Below are positions 24,639 through 33,743 of a DNA stretch of 46,784 bases, piece by piece. Location: positions 1 through 46,784 of the forward strand of contig NZ_JNWK01000056.1 of NCBI RefSeq assembly GCF_000716445.1. Reading direction: 5' to 3'. The stretch is from Streptomyces wedmorensis (GTDB lineage: Bacteria; Actinomycetota; Actinomycetes; Streptomycetales; Streptomycetaceae). A program made the position numbers and the translations under genes. Numbering within the stretch: position 1 is the stretch's first letter; each line of letters begins with the position of its first letter. The notes beneath the pieces are model-generated. The model made no database searches, was not told the DNA's origin, and saw only the letters and a program-made list of their open reading frames with translations.

Positions 24639-27600
24639 GTGCGCTACTCCGTGCTCGGCCCCACCCTCGCCCACGCGCCCGACGGCGCCGACGTCACCGT
24701 CGGCGGCCCGCGGGTCCGCGCGTTGCTGACCGTCCTCGTCCTGCGGGCCGGCCGGACGGTGCCCGTGCCGGACCTCGTCGACGAGGTGTGGCACGGCGAC
24801 GAGCCGCCCGCCGACGCCGTCGCCGCGCTCCAGGCCCTCGTCGGGCGGCTGCGCAAGGCCGTCGGCCGGGACGGCGTGGTCTCCGCCGAGGGCGGCTACC
24901 GGCTCGACGCCCGCCCCGAGGACGTGGACGCCCGCCGCTTCGAACGCCTCGCCGCCGAAGGCGTCGCCGCACTCGGCGCCGGCGACCCGGCCCGGGCCGC
25001 CACCGTCCTCGACGAGGCCCTGGGGCTCTGGCGCGGGCCCGCCTTCGCCGACCTGCCGGACCGCGAGGCCGAGGCCACCCGCTGGGAGGCCCGCAGGCTC
25101 GACGCCCGCCGCGCCCGGCTCGACGCGGCCCTCGCCCTCGGCGGGGCGTCCGCCGCCCTTCCCGAACTGACCGCCCTGTGCACGGCCCACCCCCTGGACG
25201 AGCTCCTCCAGGCCCTGCGGATCCGCGCCCTCAGGGACACCGGGCGGGCCGCCGAGGCGCTCGCCGCGTACGAGTCGGTCCGCCGCGCCCTCGCCACCCG
25301 CCTCGGCACGGACCCCTCGCCGGCCCTGCGCGCCCTCCACGCGGAACTGTTGGCCCCGGTGCCGCACCCGGCACCGGAGACCGCGCCGGCCCCCGAGGCG
25401 GGTCCGGCGCGGCAGGCCGCCGCCCACGCCCCCGGACCGTCCGGTTCCGGCGCCGCTTCCGCCCCCGCGGGCCCGCGGGCCGCCGGCCGTCCCGGGAACC
25501 TCCGGGCCCGGCTGACCAGCTTCGTCGGGCGCGACGAGGAGATCGCCGCGCTCCGGGAGGACCTGCGCGGAGCGCGGCTCGTCACCCTGCTCGGGACCGG
25601 CGGGGCCGGGAAGACGCGGCTGTCGCAGGAGGCGGCCGAACGGGGGGCCGAGGCGTGGCCGGACGGGATCTGGGTGGCCGAACTCGCGGCCGTCCGCGAT
25701 CCGGAGGCCGTGCCCGAGGCCGTCCTCGCGGCCGTGGGCGCCCGCGAGACCGTCCTGCGCGGCGCCGGAGCCGAGGAACTGCGCGCCGGGGACGACCCGC
25801 TCGCCCGGCTCGTCGAGCACTGCGCCGGGCGCCGGATGCTGCTGCTCCTCGACAACTGCGAGCATCTCGTCGGGGCCGCCGCCGGCCTGGCCGAGACCCT
25901 GCTCGCCCGCTGCCCCGGACTCCGGGTCCTGGCGACGAGTCGGGAGCCGCTGGGGGTGCCGGGGGAGGTGCTGCGCCCGCTGGGGCCGCTGCCGGCCGAG
26001 ACCGCGCTGCGACTGTTCGGGGAGCGGGGCGCGGCGGTCCGCGCCGGCTTCCGGACCGAGGAGGACCCGGAGGCGGCGGCCGAGATCGTCCGGCGTCTCG
26101 ACGGGCTGCCGCTGGCGATCGAGCTGGCCGCGGCCCGGCTGCGGATGCTGACCCTGCGCCAGATCGCTGACCGGCTCGACGACCGCTTCCGGCTGCTGAC
26201 CTCCGGCGCCCGGACCGTGCTGCCCCGCCAGCAGACCCTGCGCGCGGTCGTCGACTGGTCCTGGGACCTCCTCGACGCGCCCGAACGGGCCGTCCTGCGC
26301 CGCCTGTCGGTGTTCACCGGCGGCAGCGAACTGGAGGCCGCGGAAGCGGTCTGCGGAGCCCCCGACGCCGGTGCCGAAGCCGAAGCCGAAGCCGAAGCCG
26401 AAGCCGCAGCGGCGGGCGCCGGCGCCCGCACCGAAACCGGCGCCCATGCCCGTACCTCCCTCCCCGCCCCCGCCGACGTCCTCGACCTGCTCGGCTCCCT
26501 CGTCGACAAGTCGCTCGTGGTCGCCGTGCCGGGTGAGGCCGGCATGCGGTACCGGCTCCTGGAGACCGTCGCGGAGTACGCCGGGGAGCGGCTCGACGAG
26601 GCGGGGGAGCGGGCCGCGACCGAGCACCGCCACCTCACGTACTACCGCGAGCTGGCCCGCCGTACCGACCCTGAACTGCGCGGTGCCGGACAGGTCGAGG
26701 CCATCGCCCGCTTCGGGGCCGAGTACGGCAACATCCGCACCGCGCTGTGTCGCGCCGTCGCCGCCCACGACGAGGACGAGGCGCTCGTCCTCGTCCACGC
26801 GCTGCTCTGGTACTGGCAGATGCGCGACCTGCGCGCCGACGCCCTGCACTGGGCGCGGGCCGCCGCCGCAATGGGGCCCGACCCGTTCGCGCCGCCCGCC
26901 GCCGCCGTCGTACCCCTGCACGAGCCGTGCACGGCCCTGCCGCCGCCGCTCTCCGACGAGCAGCGCTGGGAGGCGAGGCGCGGGGTGCGGCTGGTGGAAC
27001 TCCTCAACATGGACCACGAGACCGGGCGCTGGACCACCCCCGAAGGGGTGCGGCGGCTGCGGGAGATGACCGCCGTCTACGAGCCGGGCCTGCCCCAGAC
27101 CTGTCGGCTGCCCGGTTCCTTCGGGGTCTTCGCGGTCCTCATCATCGGCGAGGCCGGCCGGTTGCGGGAGCTCCTCGACGCGACCGTCGACGCCTGCCGC
27201 CGGCACGGCTACGACTGGGAGCTGGCCAACGCCCTCCAGATGCGCGCCAACATGTTCGCCAACCGGTCCGACTGGGCCGACAAGGCGGGCGCCGACGCCG
27301 AGGAGAGCCTGGAGATCTTCGTCCGTCTCGGCGACGCCTGGGGCGCGGCCGAGGCGCTGTCCTCCCGCGCCGAGGCCCGCGAGCGACGGCTCGAATTCGC
27401 GGGCGCGGCCGAGGACTTCGCCGCCGCCATCGGCTACGCGGAGCGGATCGGCGCCCAGTCGCAGATGGCGCTGCTGCGGGCCCGGTACGCGGGCACCCTC
27501 GTCGAGACCGGGCGGCTCGAGGAGGGCGAGGCGATCCTGCGCGGGATCCTGGACGGCAGCCACGGATGGGGCCACGAACCCGTGCTGGGTGCCCGGTTGT

Positions 27601-28127
27601 TCCTCGCCCTGGCGCTCGGCCGCACCGGCCGGACCGCCGAGGCCCGGGAGCACCTCCACCTGCTGCGGCGCGAGTTCGACTCCGCGACCCTCGCCATCTT
27701 CGAGGGCTTCGCGATCGGCGGCCTGGGCTGGCTGGACAACCTGGACGGGCGGTACGGGCCGGGGCTCGACCTCGCCGCGCGGGCGTACGAGCGTTCCCTC
27801 AGTCCGCTGTCGATGATGGTCGCCCCGCAGATGCCGGCGGTCCATCTGGTCAGCGCCGCCTGGGCGCTGGCGGGGCTGGGCGAGCCGGGGACGGCGCGGA
27901 CCGGGGCGGTGCTGCTCGGCGCCCGGGACGGTCTGGTGCCGCCGGAGCACCTGCCGCCGCCGCTGGAGCGGGAGAACCTGGAGCAGGCGACCGAACTGGT
28001 CAGGTCCGTGATCGGCGAGGCCGAGTTCGCCGTGGCGCACGCCGAAGGCGGCGGCCTCTCCTTGGAGGAGGCCGCCGCCCTGCTCGGTCGCGCCGCCGAC
28101 GCGATCAGAGAGCGCGCCGAGTCCTGA
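24639..28127 (+). CDS. Large SARP/AfsR-like regulator with NB-ARC ATPase and TPR region
   Basis: An 1162-residue protein from GTG 24639 (RYSVLGPT), preferred to ATG 24630 because GGAG lies ten bases from the GTG. The order is: OmpR-like winged helix (about 1-85), bacterial transcriptional activation domain (about 90-235), a Pro/Ala-rich linker, an ATPase with Walker A GTGGAGKTRL near residue 330 and LLLLDNCEHL near residue 407, winged/arm region, then TPR-like helices to the end. SARPs activate antibiotic or developmental genes. A run of Ala-Glu repeats encoded by GCCGAA (about 26373-26402) lies after the ATPase. The adjacent convergent DrrAB-type exporter is a plausible neighbour in function, but no biosynthetic genes flank it. 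Confidence 0.88.
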   Translation: MRYSVLGPTLAHAPDGADVTVGGPRVRALLTVLVLRAGRTVPVPDLVDEVWHGDEPPADAVAALQALVGRLRKAVGRDGVVSAEGGYRLDARPEDVDARRFERLAAEGVAALGAGDPARAATVLDEALGLWRGPAFADLPDREAEATRWEARRLDARRARLDAALALGGASAALPELTALCTAHPLDELLQALRIRALRDTGRAAEALAAYESVRRALATRLGTDPSPALRALHAELLAPVPHPAPETAPAPEAGPARQAAAHAPGPSGSGAASAPAGPRAAGRPGNLRARLTSFVGRDEEIAALREDLRGARLVTLLGTGGAGKTRLSQEAAERGAEAWPDGIWVAELAAVRDPEAVPEAVLAAVGARETVLRGAGAEELRAGDDPLARLVEHCAGRRMLLLLDNCEHLVGAAAGLAETLLARCPGLRVLATSREPLGVPGEVLRPLGPLPAETALRLFGERGAAVRAGFRTEEDPEAAAEIVRRLDGLPLAIELAAARLRMLTLRQIADRLDDRFRLLTSGARTVLPRQQTLRAVVDWSWDLLDAPERAVLRRLSVFTGGSELEAAEAVCGAPDAGAEAEAEAEAEAAAAGAGARTETGAHARTSLPAPADVLDLLGSLVDKSLVVAVPGEAGMRYRLLETVAEYAGERLDEAGERAATEHRHLTYYRELARRTDPELRGAGQVEAIARFGAEYGNIRTALCRAVAAHDEDEALVLVHALLWYWQMRDLRADALHWARAAAAMGPDPFAPPAAAVVPLHEPCTALPPPLSDEQRWEARRGVRLVELLNMDHETGRWTTPEGVRRLREMTAVYEPGLPQTCRLPGSFGVFAVLIIGEAGRLRELLDATVDACRRHGYDWELANALQMRANMFANRSDWADKAGADAEESLEIFVRLGDAWGAAEALSSRAEARERRLEFAGAAEDFAAAIGYAERIGAQSQMALLRARYAGTLVETGRLEEGEAILRGILDGSHGWGHEPVLGARLFLALALGRTGRTAEAREHLHLLRREFDSATLAIFEGFAIGGLGWLDNLDGRYGPGLDLAARAYERSLSPLSMMVAPQMPAVHLVSAAWALAGLGEPGTARTGAVLLGARDGLVPPEHLPPPLERENLEQATELVRSVIGEAEFAVAHAEGGGLSLEEAAALLGRAADAIRERAES

Positions 28128-28142
28128 GCCCCCGCTCCGGTG

Positions 28143-29012
28143 TCAGGTCTTCTTGCGGAACTTGGAGACCGCCAGCGGCGCCGTGACGACGGTGATGGCC
28201 AGGGCCCAGCCGAGGGTCATCCACACCGAGTGGGCGACCGGGCCGCCGTTCATGAGGCCACGGGCGGCGTCGGCCAGGTTGGACAGCGGGTTGTAGTCGG
28301 TGAAGGTCTCCAGCCAGCCGGGCATCGAGGTCGGCGGGGCGAAGATCGAGGAGCCGAACTGGAGCGGCATCAGGACGAGCATGGCCATGCCCTGGACGGC
28401 CTGGGCCGTCTTCATGGTGAGGCCGAGCAGGATGAAGATCCACATCAGCGAGGCGCCGAACACCACCGACAGGCCGATCGCGGCGAGCAGCTCGACGAAC
28501 GAGGTCTTGATCTCCAGGCCGAGCAGGAAGCCGGTGCCGAGCAGGATCGCGGTGGCGATCATCATCCGGCCGACCTCTACGACGATCTTGGCGATGAGGA
28601 CGGAGGAGCGGGCGATCGGCATCGTCCGGAACCGGTCCATCACCCCCTTCTTGAAGTCGTCGTTGATGCCGACTCCGACGCCCATGGCGATGTTCATGCC
28701 CATCATCGCCATCAGGCCCGGGGTCACGTAGTTCACGTACGCGTCGTTGTTGCCCTTGCCGGCGATCGCGCCGCCGAAGACGTACACGAACAGCAGGATG
28801 AAGATGATCGGCATCAGGACGGCGTCGAACATCGACTCCGGGTCCTGCTTGATCTGGAGGGCGTTGCGCCGGGCCAGCGCGCCGATGTGGCGGAGGTTGG
28901 CCCGCAGGCCGATCCGGCCCTCGCCGGAGGTCTTGCGCGCCGGGGCCGGGCCGGGCCCGGGGGTGCCGACGGGGGACTTGGACAGCTGGGTGGTGGTCGT
29001 GGTGGCGCTCAT
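28143..29012 (-). CDS. ABC-2 type permease (DrrB-like)
   Basis: A 289-residue membrane protein. A Pro/Gly-rich cytoplasmic N-terminus is followed by six hydrophobic segments, with LRHIGALARRNALQIKQDPES and DRFRTMPIARSSVL typical of daunorubicin-resistance-type permeases. Its ATG overlaps the ATPase stop by four bases (ATGA), so the two are coupled. Together they would export a hydrophobic compound. The product exported cannot be deduced from sequence. Confidence 0.88.
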   Translation of the reverse strand: MSATTTTTQLSKSPVGTPGPGPAPARKTSGEGRIGLRANLRHIGALARRNALQIKQDPESMFDAVLMPIIFILLFVYVFGGAIAGKGNNDAYVNYVTPGLMAMMGMNIAMGVGVGINDDFKKGVMDRFRTMPIARSSVLIAKIVVEVGRMMIATAILLGTGFLLGLEIKTSFVELLAAIGLSVVFGASLMWIFILLGLTMKTAQAVQGMAMLVLMPLQFGSSIFAPPTSMPGWLETFTDYNPLSNLADAARGLMNGGPVAHSVWMTLGWALAITVVTAPLAVSKFRKKT

Positions 29013-30001
29013 GCGGCGACCTCCTCGGGAAGCGCGTCGGACACGGTCGACTTCTGGCCGGTGATCGCGAGGAACACCTCGTCCAGGCTGGGCAGGTGGG
29101 TGCCGATGTGGGCGATGCCGAAGCCGCGCGCGCCGAGCAGGCCCACGACGGCGGTCAGCTGCTGGTCGGTGAGGATCGGCACGTACAGCGCCTCCTCGTC
29201 GGGCACCACGGTCGAACCGGCGACGCCGTCGAGCCCGGTCTCGCGCAGCGCGGCCGCCATGGAGCCGAGGTCGGCCGGGTCCACGGCGCGGATCTTCAGG
29301 GTGCGGCCGCCGACCTTGGCCTTCAGCTCGTCGACCTTGCCGTTGGCGATGACCCGGCCGCGGTCGATGACGGTCAGCTCGTTCGCGAGCTGCTCCGCCT
29401 CCTCCATGTACTGGGTGGTGAGGAGGACGGTGACGCCCTCGGAGACCATCCGCTGGACCTCGTCCCAGACCTCGTTGCGGGTCCGCGGGTCGAGGCCGGT
29501 CGTCGGCTCGTCCAGGTAGAGGACGGCGGGCTTCCCGATCATCGACGCGGCGAGGTCGAGCCGGCGCCGCATGCCGCCGGAGTAGGTCATCGCGGCCCGC
29601 TTGGCGGCCTCGGTGAGGGAGAAGCGCTCCAGGAGCTCGTCGGCGCGGCTCCGGGCGTCCTTGCGGGAGAGGTCGAGCAGCCGCCCGATCATGTAGAGGT
29701 TCTCGAAGCCGGACAGCTTCTCGTCGACCGAGGCGTACTGGCCGGTGAGGCCGATGGTGCGGCGGAGCTGGCGGGGCTGCCGCACCACGTCGTAGCCGGC
29801 GACGGTGGCGGTCCCGGAGTCGGGGGCGAGCAGGGTCGACAGGCAGCGGACGAGGGTGGTCTTCCCCGCGCCGTTCGGGCCGAGGACGCCGAGGACCGTA
29901 CCCTCCCGTACGTCGAGGTCGACCCCGTCGAGGGCCTTCGTCTCGCCGAAGTGCTTCACGAGGCCCCGGACCTCGACGGCGTTGGTGTGTGATCGCGTCA
30001 T
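29009..30001 (-). CDS. ABC transporter ATPase (DrrA-like)
   Basis: A 330-residue cytoplasmic ATPase. Walker A LGPNGAGKTT near residue 40, signature YSGGMRRRLDLA near residue 140 and Walker B LYLDEPTTGLDP near residue 160 are intact. The C-terminal domain ending FLAITGQKSTV... is the DrrA-type extension. It powers the overlapping permease gene. The start ATG 30001 follows only 45 bases after a strong hairpin that closes the panB transcript, so the promoter must lie in that short gap. The cluster converges on the SARP-type regulator. Confidence 0.9.
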   Translation of the reverse strand: MTRSHTNAVEVRGLVKHFGETKALDGVDLDVREGTVLGVLGPNGAGKTTLVRCLSTLLAPDSGTATVAGYDVVRQPRQLRRTIGLTGQYASVDEKLSGFENLYMIGRLLDLSRKDARSRADELLERFSLTEAAKRAAMTYSGGMRRRLDLAASMIGKPAVLYLDEPTTGLDPRTRNEVWDEVQRMVSEGVTVLLTTQYMEEAEQLANELTVIDRGRVIANGKVDELKAKVGGRTLKIRAVDPADLGSMAAALRETGLDGVAGSTVVPDEEALYVPILTDQQLTAVVGLLGARGFGIAHIGTHLPSLDEVFLAITGQKSTVSDALPEEVAA

Positions 30002-30046
30002 GGTCGTTACTAGACCAGGTGCCACCGACAGTCTTCCTACAGAAGG

Positions 30047-30085
30047 CCTACAGCCCGCCGATGGGGGATGTCGGCGGGCTGTAGG
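30047..30085 (-). terminator. Terminator hairpin downstream of panB (distal)
   Basis: CCTACAGCCCGCCGA (30047-30061) pairs perfectly with its complement at 30071-30085 around a nine-base loop, between panB and the ABC ATPase gene. Confidence 0.75.
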
Positions 30086-30107
30086 TGGTGCCGCGATGGC
30101 TCGGGCC

Positions 30108-30142
30108 GGTCCGTCCGGACGCGCGCTACCGGACCGGACGGA
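30108..30142 (-). terminator. Terminator hairpin downstream of panB (proximal)
   Basis: GGTCCGTCCGG (30108-30118) and CCGGACGGACC (30132-30142) form an 11-bp stem just after the panB stop. With the second hairpin beyond it this makes a tandem terminator. Confidence 0.65.
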
Positions 30143-30153
30143 CCGGGGGAGTG

Positions 30154-31017
30154 CTAGTGGAAGGTGTGCTCCTCGGCGGGGAACGCCCCGCCGGAGACGT
30201 CCTCGGCGAAGGCGCGCGCGGCGTCGCCGAGCGTCTCGCGGAGGTTCGCGTACTGCTTGGTGAAGCGCGGGACCTTGCCGCCGGTCAGGCCGGCCATGTC
30301 GGTCCAGACGAGGACCTGGGCGTCGGTGCCGGAGCCGGCGCCGATCCCGATGGTCGGGATGTGCAGCGAGCGGGTGACCTCGGCGGCCAGTTCGGCCGGT
30401 ACGAGCTCCAGGACGACGGCGAACGCGCCCGCGTCCTGCGCCGCCTTGGCGTCGCTGAGCAGCCGGTGGGCGGCCTCGTCGCTGCGGCCCTGCACCCGGT
30501 AGCCCATGGTGTTCACGGACTGCGGGGTCAGGCCCAGGTGGGACATGACGGGGATGCCGGCCTGGACGAGCAGCTCGGTCTGGGCCAGCGAGCGCTCGCC
30601 GCCCTCCAGCTTGACCGCGTGGACGCCCGCGTCCTTGATCAGCCGGGTGGCGCTGCGCAGGGCCTGGACGGGCCCTTCCTGGTACGAGCCGAAGGGGAGG
30701 TCGCCGACGACGAGGGCGCGCTTGGTGCCCCGGACGACGGCCGCGGAGAGGATCGTCATCTCGTCCATCGTGACGGGCACGGTGGTGTCGTAGCCGAGGT
30801 GACAGTTGCCCATGGAGTCCCCGACGAGGATCACCGGGATGCCGGCCTCGTCGAAGACGGAGGCGGTCATGGCGTCGTAGGCGGTGAGCATGGGCCACTT
30901 CTCGCCGCGGACCTTGGCGGCGGCGATGTCGTGGACGGTGATGCGGCGCGAGCCCTTGCCGCCGTACAGCGCCTTGCTGCTGTCGGCGGGCGTCTTCTGG
31001 GCAGCCTGAAGCGTCAT
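30154..31017 (-). CDS. panB: 3-methyl-2-oxobutanoate hydroxymethyltransferase
   Basis: A 287-residue cytoplasmic enzyme that makes ketopantoate from ketoisovalerate in pantothenate and coenzyme A synthesis. MLTAYDAMTASVFDEAGIPVILVGDS holds the substrate and Mg-binding start, then VGDLPFGSY, VKLEGG and SHLGLTPQSV, with the catalytic Glu in LELVPAELA. Length is normal for PanB. It is separated by tandem hairpins from the exporter genes and is divergent from the DHA2 pump. Confidence 0.93.
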   Translation of the reverse strand: MTLQAAQKTPADSSKALYGGKGSRRITVHDIAAAKVRGEKWPMLTAYDAMTASVFDEAGIPVILVGDSMGNCHLGYDTTVPVTMDEMTILSAAVVRGTKRALVVGDLPFGSYQEGPVQALRSATRLIKDAGVHAVKLEGGERSLAQTELLVQAGIPVMSHLGLTPQSVNTMGYRVQGRSDEAAHRLLSDAKAAQDAGAFAVVLELVPAELAAEVTRSLHIPTIGIGAGSGTDAQVLVWTDMAGLTGGKVPRFTKQYANLRETLGDAARAFAEDVSGGAFPAEEHTFH

Positions 31018-31160
31018 GGTGAACGGCTCCTTGTTGTGTCATCTCGAGGCGCCCTCACGGCGTCCCCGGACCACATCCATGGTGGCACCTCGCCGGGCGG
31101 CCGGGGAAGTGGGCGCGAGTGGCGCTGTTCACACCGGCGCAACGTAAAGCCTCGGTCAGG

Positions 31161-31193
31161 AATTTCGATACGAGACGGTCTCGTATCGAAATT
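31161..31193. promoter_or_regulatory. 33-bp palindromic TetR operator
   Basis: Arms AATTTCGATACGAGAC (31161-31176) and GTCTCGTATCGAAATT (31178-31193) are perfect complements around one base. The right arm runs into the TACCCT -10 of the downstream DHA2 pump gene. This is the expected operator for the TetR gene encoded just after the pump. Confidence 0.8.
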
Positions 31194-31198
31194 ACCCT
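31193..31198 (+). promoter_or_regulatory. -10 element of the DHA2 pump promoter
   Basis: TACCCT follows the palindrome directly. It ends six bases before GTG 31205 and twelve before ATG 31211, so leaderless initiation at GTG 31205 is possible. Confidence 0.45.
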
Positions 31199-31210
31199 AG
31201 GGTGGTGGGC

Positions 31211-32839
31211 ATGTCACCGCAGCCCGCCCCGTCCCGCGTGCCCGAGGCCGTCCACCGGCGCCGCTGGGCCGTCCTCGGCGTCCTCATGCTCAGCCTGCTC
31301 ATCGTCGTCCTCGACAACTCGATCCTGAACGTGGCGGTCAGGACGATCGCCGCCCCCGCGCCCACCGGCATCGGCGCCACCCAGAGCGAGCTGGAGTGGT
31401 CGATCAACTCCTACACGCTGGTCTTCGCCGGACTCCTCTTCACCTCCGGCCTGCTCGGCGACCGCCTCGGCCGCAAGAAGGTGCTGCTCTTCGGCATCAC
31501 CGTCTTCGGCATCGGCTCCGCCCTCGCCGCCTTCTCGGGCACCCCGGGCGAGCTCGTCGCCTACCGGGCCGTGATGGGCCTCGGCGCCGCGTTCGTCATG
31601 CCGGCCACCCTCGCCGTCCTCATGAACGTCTTCGAGCGCGACGAGCAGCCCAAGGCCATCGGCATCTGGGCCGGCAGCGTCGGCCTCGCCATCGCGATCG
31701 GCCCCATCACCGGCGGCGTCCTCCTCGAACACTTCTGGTGGGGATCGATCTTCCTCGTCAACGTGCCCGTCGTCGTCCTGGCCCTCGCGCTGATGCTCTG
31801 GCTCGTCCCCGACTCCCGGGACCCCGCGCCCGGCCGGATCGACATACCGGGCGTGCTGCTCTCCGTCGTCGGCCTCGTCCTCCTGGTGTACGGCATCATC
31901 CGCGGCGGCGAGCTGGCCGACTTCACCGACGTCACCGTCCTCGCCCCGGCCCTCGGCGGCCTCGCGGTCCTCGCCGGGTTCGTGCTGTACGAGAAGCGCA
32001 GCGACCACCCGGCCATCGACATGAGCCACTTCCGGAAGCCCGCGTTCTCCGCGGCCGTCGCCGCGATCGCGCTCGTCTTCTTCGCCCTCATGGGCGTCAC
32101 TTTCTTCTCCGCCTTCTACCTGCAGAGCGTCCGCGGCTACAGCGCCCTGCAGTCCGGGCTGCTCATCCTGCCGCTCGCCGTCGCGCAGATGGTCTTCGCG
32201 CCCCGGGCCCGGCTCGTCGTCGAACGCTTCGGCGCCAAGGCGGTGTGCACCGGAGGCATGCTGCTCGTCGCCCTCGGCCTCGCCGCCTTCGCCGTCTTCG
32301 ACGCCTCGACTCCGGTCTGGGTCCTGGAGGTCGTGTTCTTCCTCCAGGGCGCGGGCATGGCCCACATCATGCCGCCGGTCACCGTCTCGATCATGCAGGC
32401 GCTGCCCCGCGAGAAGGCGGGCTCCGGCTCGGCGATCAACAACACCTTCCGGCAGGTCGGCGGCGCGCTCGGCGTGGCCGTCCTCGGCTCGGTGCTCTCC
32501 TCCACCTACCGAGGCGAGATCGAGGGGCACCTCGGCGCCGTCCCGGCCGCCCTGCGCGCCACGGCCGGCGAGTCCGTCGAGGCCACGCTCGCCGTCGCGG
32601 AGAAGCTCGGCCCGGCGGGCCGTGACCTGGTCGCCCCCGCGTACGACGCCTTCCTCGACGCCATGCACGTCACCGCGATCGCCTCGACCGTGATCGCCCT
32701 GGCCGGCGCCGCCGTGGTCGCCGCCTTCCTCCCGGGCCGTAAGCCGACGGGCTCCGCCACGACGCCCGGAGCCGGCGACACCGGGCGGGCCTCGGTATCC
32801 GGGCCCGGCGGCGAGGCGGGAGAATCGGCCCGACGGTAA
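31211..32839 (+). CDS. DHA2-family (EmrB/QacA-like) MFS drug exporter
   Basis: A 542-residue membrane protein (starts at 31205 or 31202 also possible) with about 14 transmembrane segments. [28 protein letters not shown] opens the first, [15 protein letters not shown] forms the first cytoplasmic loop, and the drug-antiporter motif C region reads [21 protein letters not shown]. It exports toxic compounds using the proton gradient. A long polar, Gly/Ala-rich C-terminal tail follows the last helix. The palindromic operator upstream and the TetR gene 38 bases downstream show a drug-inducible unit. Confidence 0.9.
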   Translation: MSPQPAPSRVPEAVHRRRWAVLGVLMLSLLIVVLDNSILNVAVRTIAAPAPTGIGATQSELEWSINSYTLVFAGLLFTSGLLGDRLGRKKVLLFGITVFGIGSALAAFSGTPGELVAYRAVMGLGAAFVMPATLAVLMNVFERDEQPKAIGIWAGSVGLAIAIGPITGGVLLEHFWWGSIFLVNVPVVVLALALMLWLVPDSRDPAPGRIDIPGVLLSVVGLVLLVYGIIRGGELADFTDVTVLAPALGGLAVLAGFVLYEKRSDHPAIDMSHFRKPAFSAAVAAIALVFFALMGVTFFSAFYLQSVRGYSALQSGLLILPLAVAQMVFAPRARLVVERFGAKAVCTGGMLLVALGLAAFAVFDASTPVWVLEVVFFLQGAGMAHIMPPVTVSIMQALPREKAGSGSAINNTFRQVGGALGVAVLGSVLSSTYRGEIEGHLGAVPAALRATAGESVEATLAVAEKLGPAGRDLVAPAYDAFLDAMHVTAIASTVIALAGAAVVAAFLPGRKPTGSATTPGAGDTGRASVSGPGGEAGESARR

Positions 32840-32877
32840 CCACCGGGCCACCACCCCGGACGAGAGGCGGAGCGCAC

Positions 32878-33540
32878 GTGTCGCTGCAGGACGGCGGGAC
32901 CCAGGACCCCCGCGACGAGGGGCAGCCGCCCGCGCCCGCCTCCGCCGAGCCCGGGCCCGCCCGCCGGGGGCGGCCCCGGAGCGAGGCGGTGGAGCAGGCC
33001 ATCTTCGACGCGGCGGCCGGACTCCTGGACGAGGGCGTTCCGCTCGCCGACCTGTCCGTCGAGCGGATCGCCCGCACCGCCGGCGTCGGCAAGGCCACCA
33101 TCTACCGCCGGTGGGCCGGCAAGGAGGAGCTCTTCGTCGACCTGGTCCGCTCGGTGGAGCCCCCGGACCCGGTGCTGCCCGGCACCTCGGTGCGGGACGA
33201 CCTCGTCGCGCTCCTGGAGTCGCTGCGGCAGCGCGGCCTCGCCAAGCGGAGCTCCGCCGTCCTGCACCGCGTGTTCTCGCAGATGCAGGGCTACCCCAAG
33301 CTCTGGGACGCGTACCAGAACACCGTCATCGAACCGCGCCGCAAGCTCGGCCTGGACGCCGTGCGGCGCGGCATGGAGCAGGGGGAGATCCGCGACGACC
33401 TCGACGTCGAGTTCGTCAACGACCTCCTCACCGGCCCCCTGCTGCTGCGCACCGTCATCCGCCCCGGCGCCACCCTGGACCCGGACCTCGCCGAACGCGT
33501 CGTCGACGCGGTGATGGAGGGCCTGCGCCCCCGTGCCTGA
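32878..33540 (+). CDS. TetR/AcrR family repressor of the adjacent pump
   Basis: A 220-residue regulator from GTG 32878 with AGGCGGAG upstream. A disordered Pro/Ala/Gly-rich N-terminus (about 30 residues) precedes RGRPRSEAVEQAIFDAA and the helix-turn-helix LSVERIARTAGVGKATIYRRW near residues 62-82. The C-terminal domain is the TetR_C type. It lies in one unit with the DHA2 pump and almost certainly controls it through the 33-bp palindrome. Its recognition helix is nearly that of the TetR at 10596. Confidence 0.9.
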   Translation: MSLQDGGTQDPRDEGQPPAPASAEPGPARRGRPRSEAVEQAIFDAAAGLLDEGVPLADLSVERIARTAGVGKATIYRRWAGKEELFVDLVRSVEPPDPVLPGTSVRDDLVALLESLRQRGLAKRSSAVLHRVFSQMQGYPKLWDAYQNTVIEPRRKLGLDAVRRGMEQGEIRDDLDVEFVNDLLTGPLLLRTVIRPGATLDPDLAERVVDAVMEGLRPRA

Positions 33541-33743
33541 TCAGAAGCGGTACGAAGGTGCCGACCGGCGCGAAGGTGCCGAGCCGCGCGAATGTGCGCG
33601 TTCTGTCACAGGGGCGGCGCCCGCGCCACCTGCAGGAACCCGCCACGCCCCTGTGTCGTCCCTGGGGGAGTACGACGGACCCGGGATCGCCTAGTGTCGA
33701 CACGGGTCACGCAAGACGGCAAGGCAGCAGTGAGGACAGTGCG

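Noticed and set aside
24621..28040. Long minus-strand frame opposite the SARP gene
   Set aside because: The plus strand has SARP, ATPase and TPR motifs in order. The antisense reading has none.
24639..30001. Biosynthetic gene cluster around the SARP and DrrAB genes
   Set aside because: No synthase, ligase or tailoring genes adjoin; the flanking genes are housekeeping or transporters.
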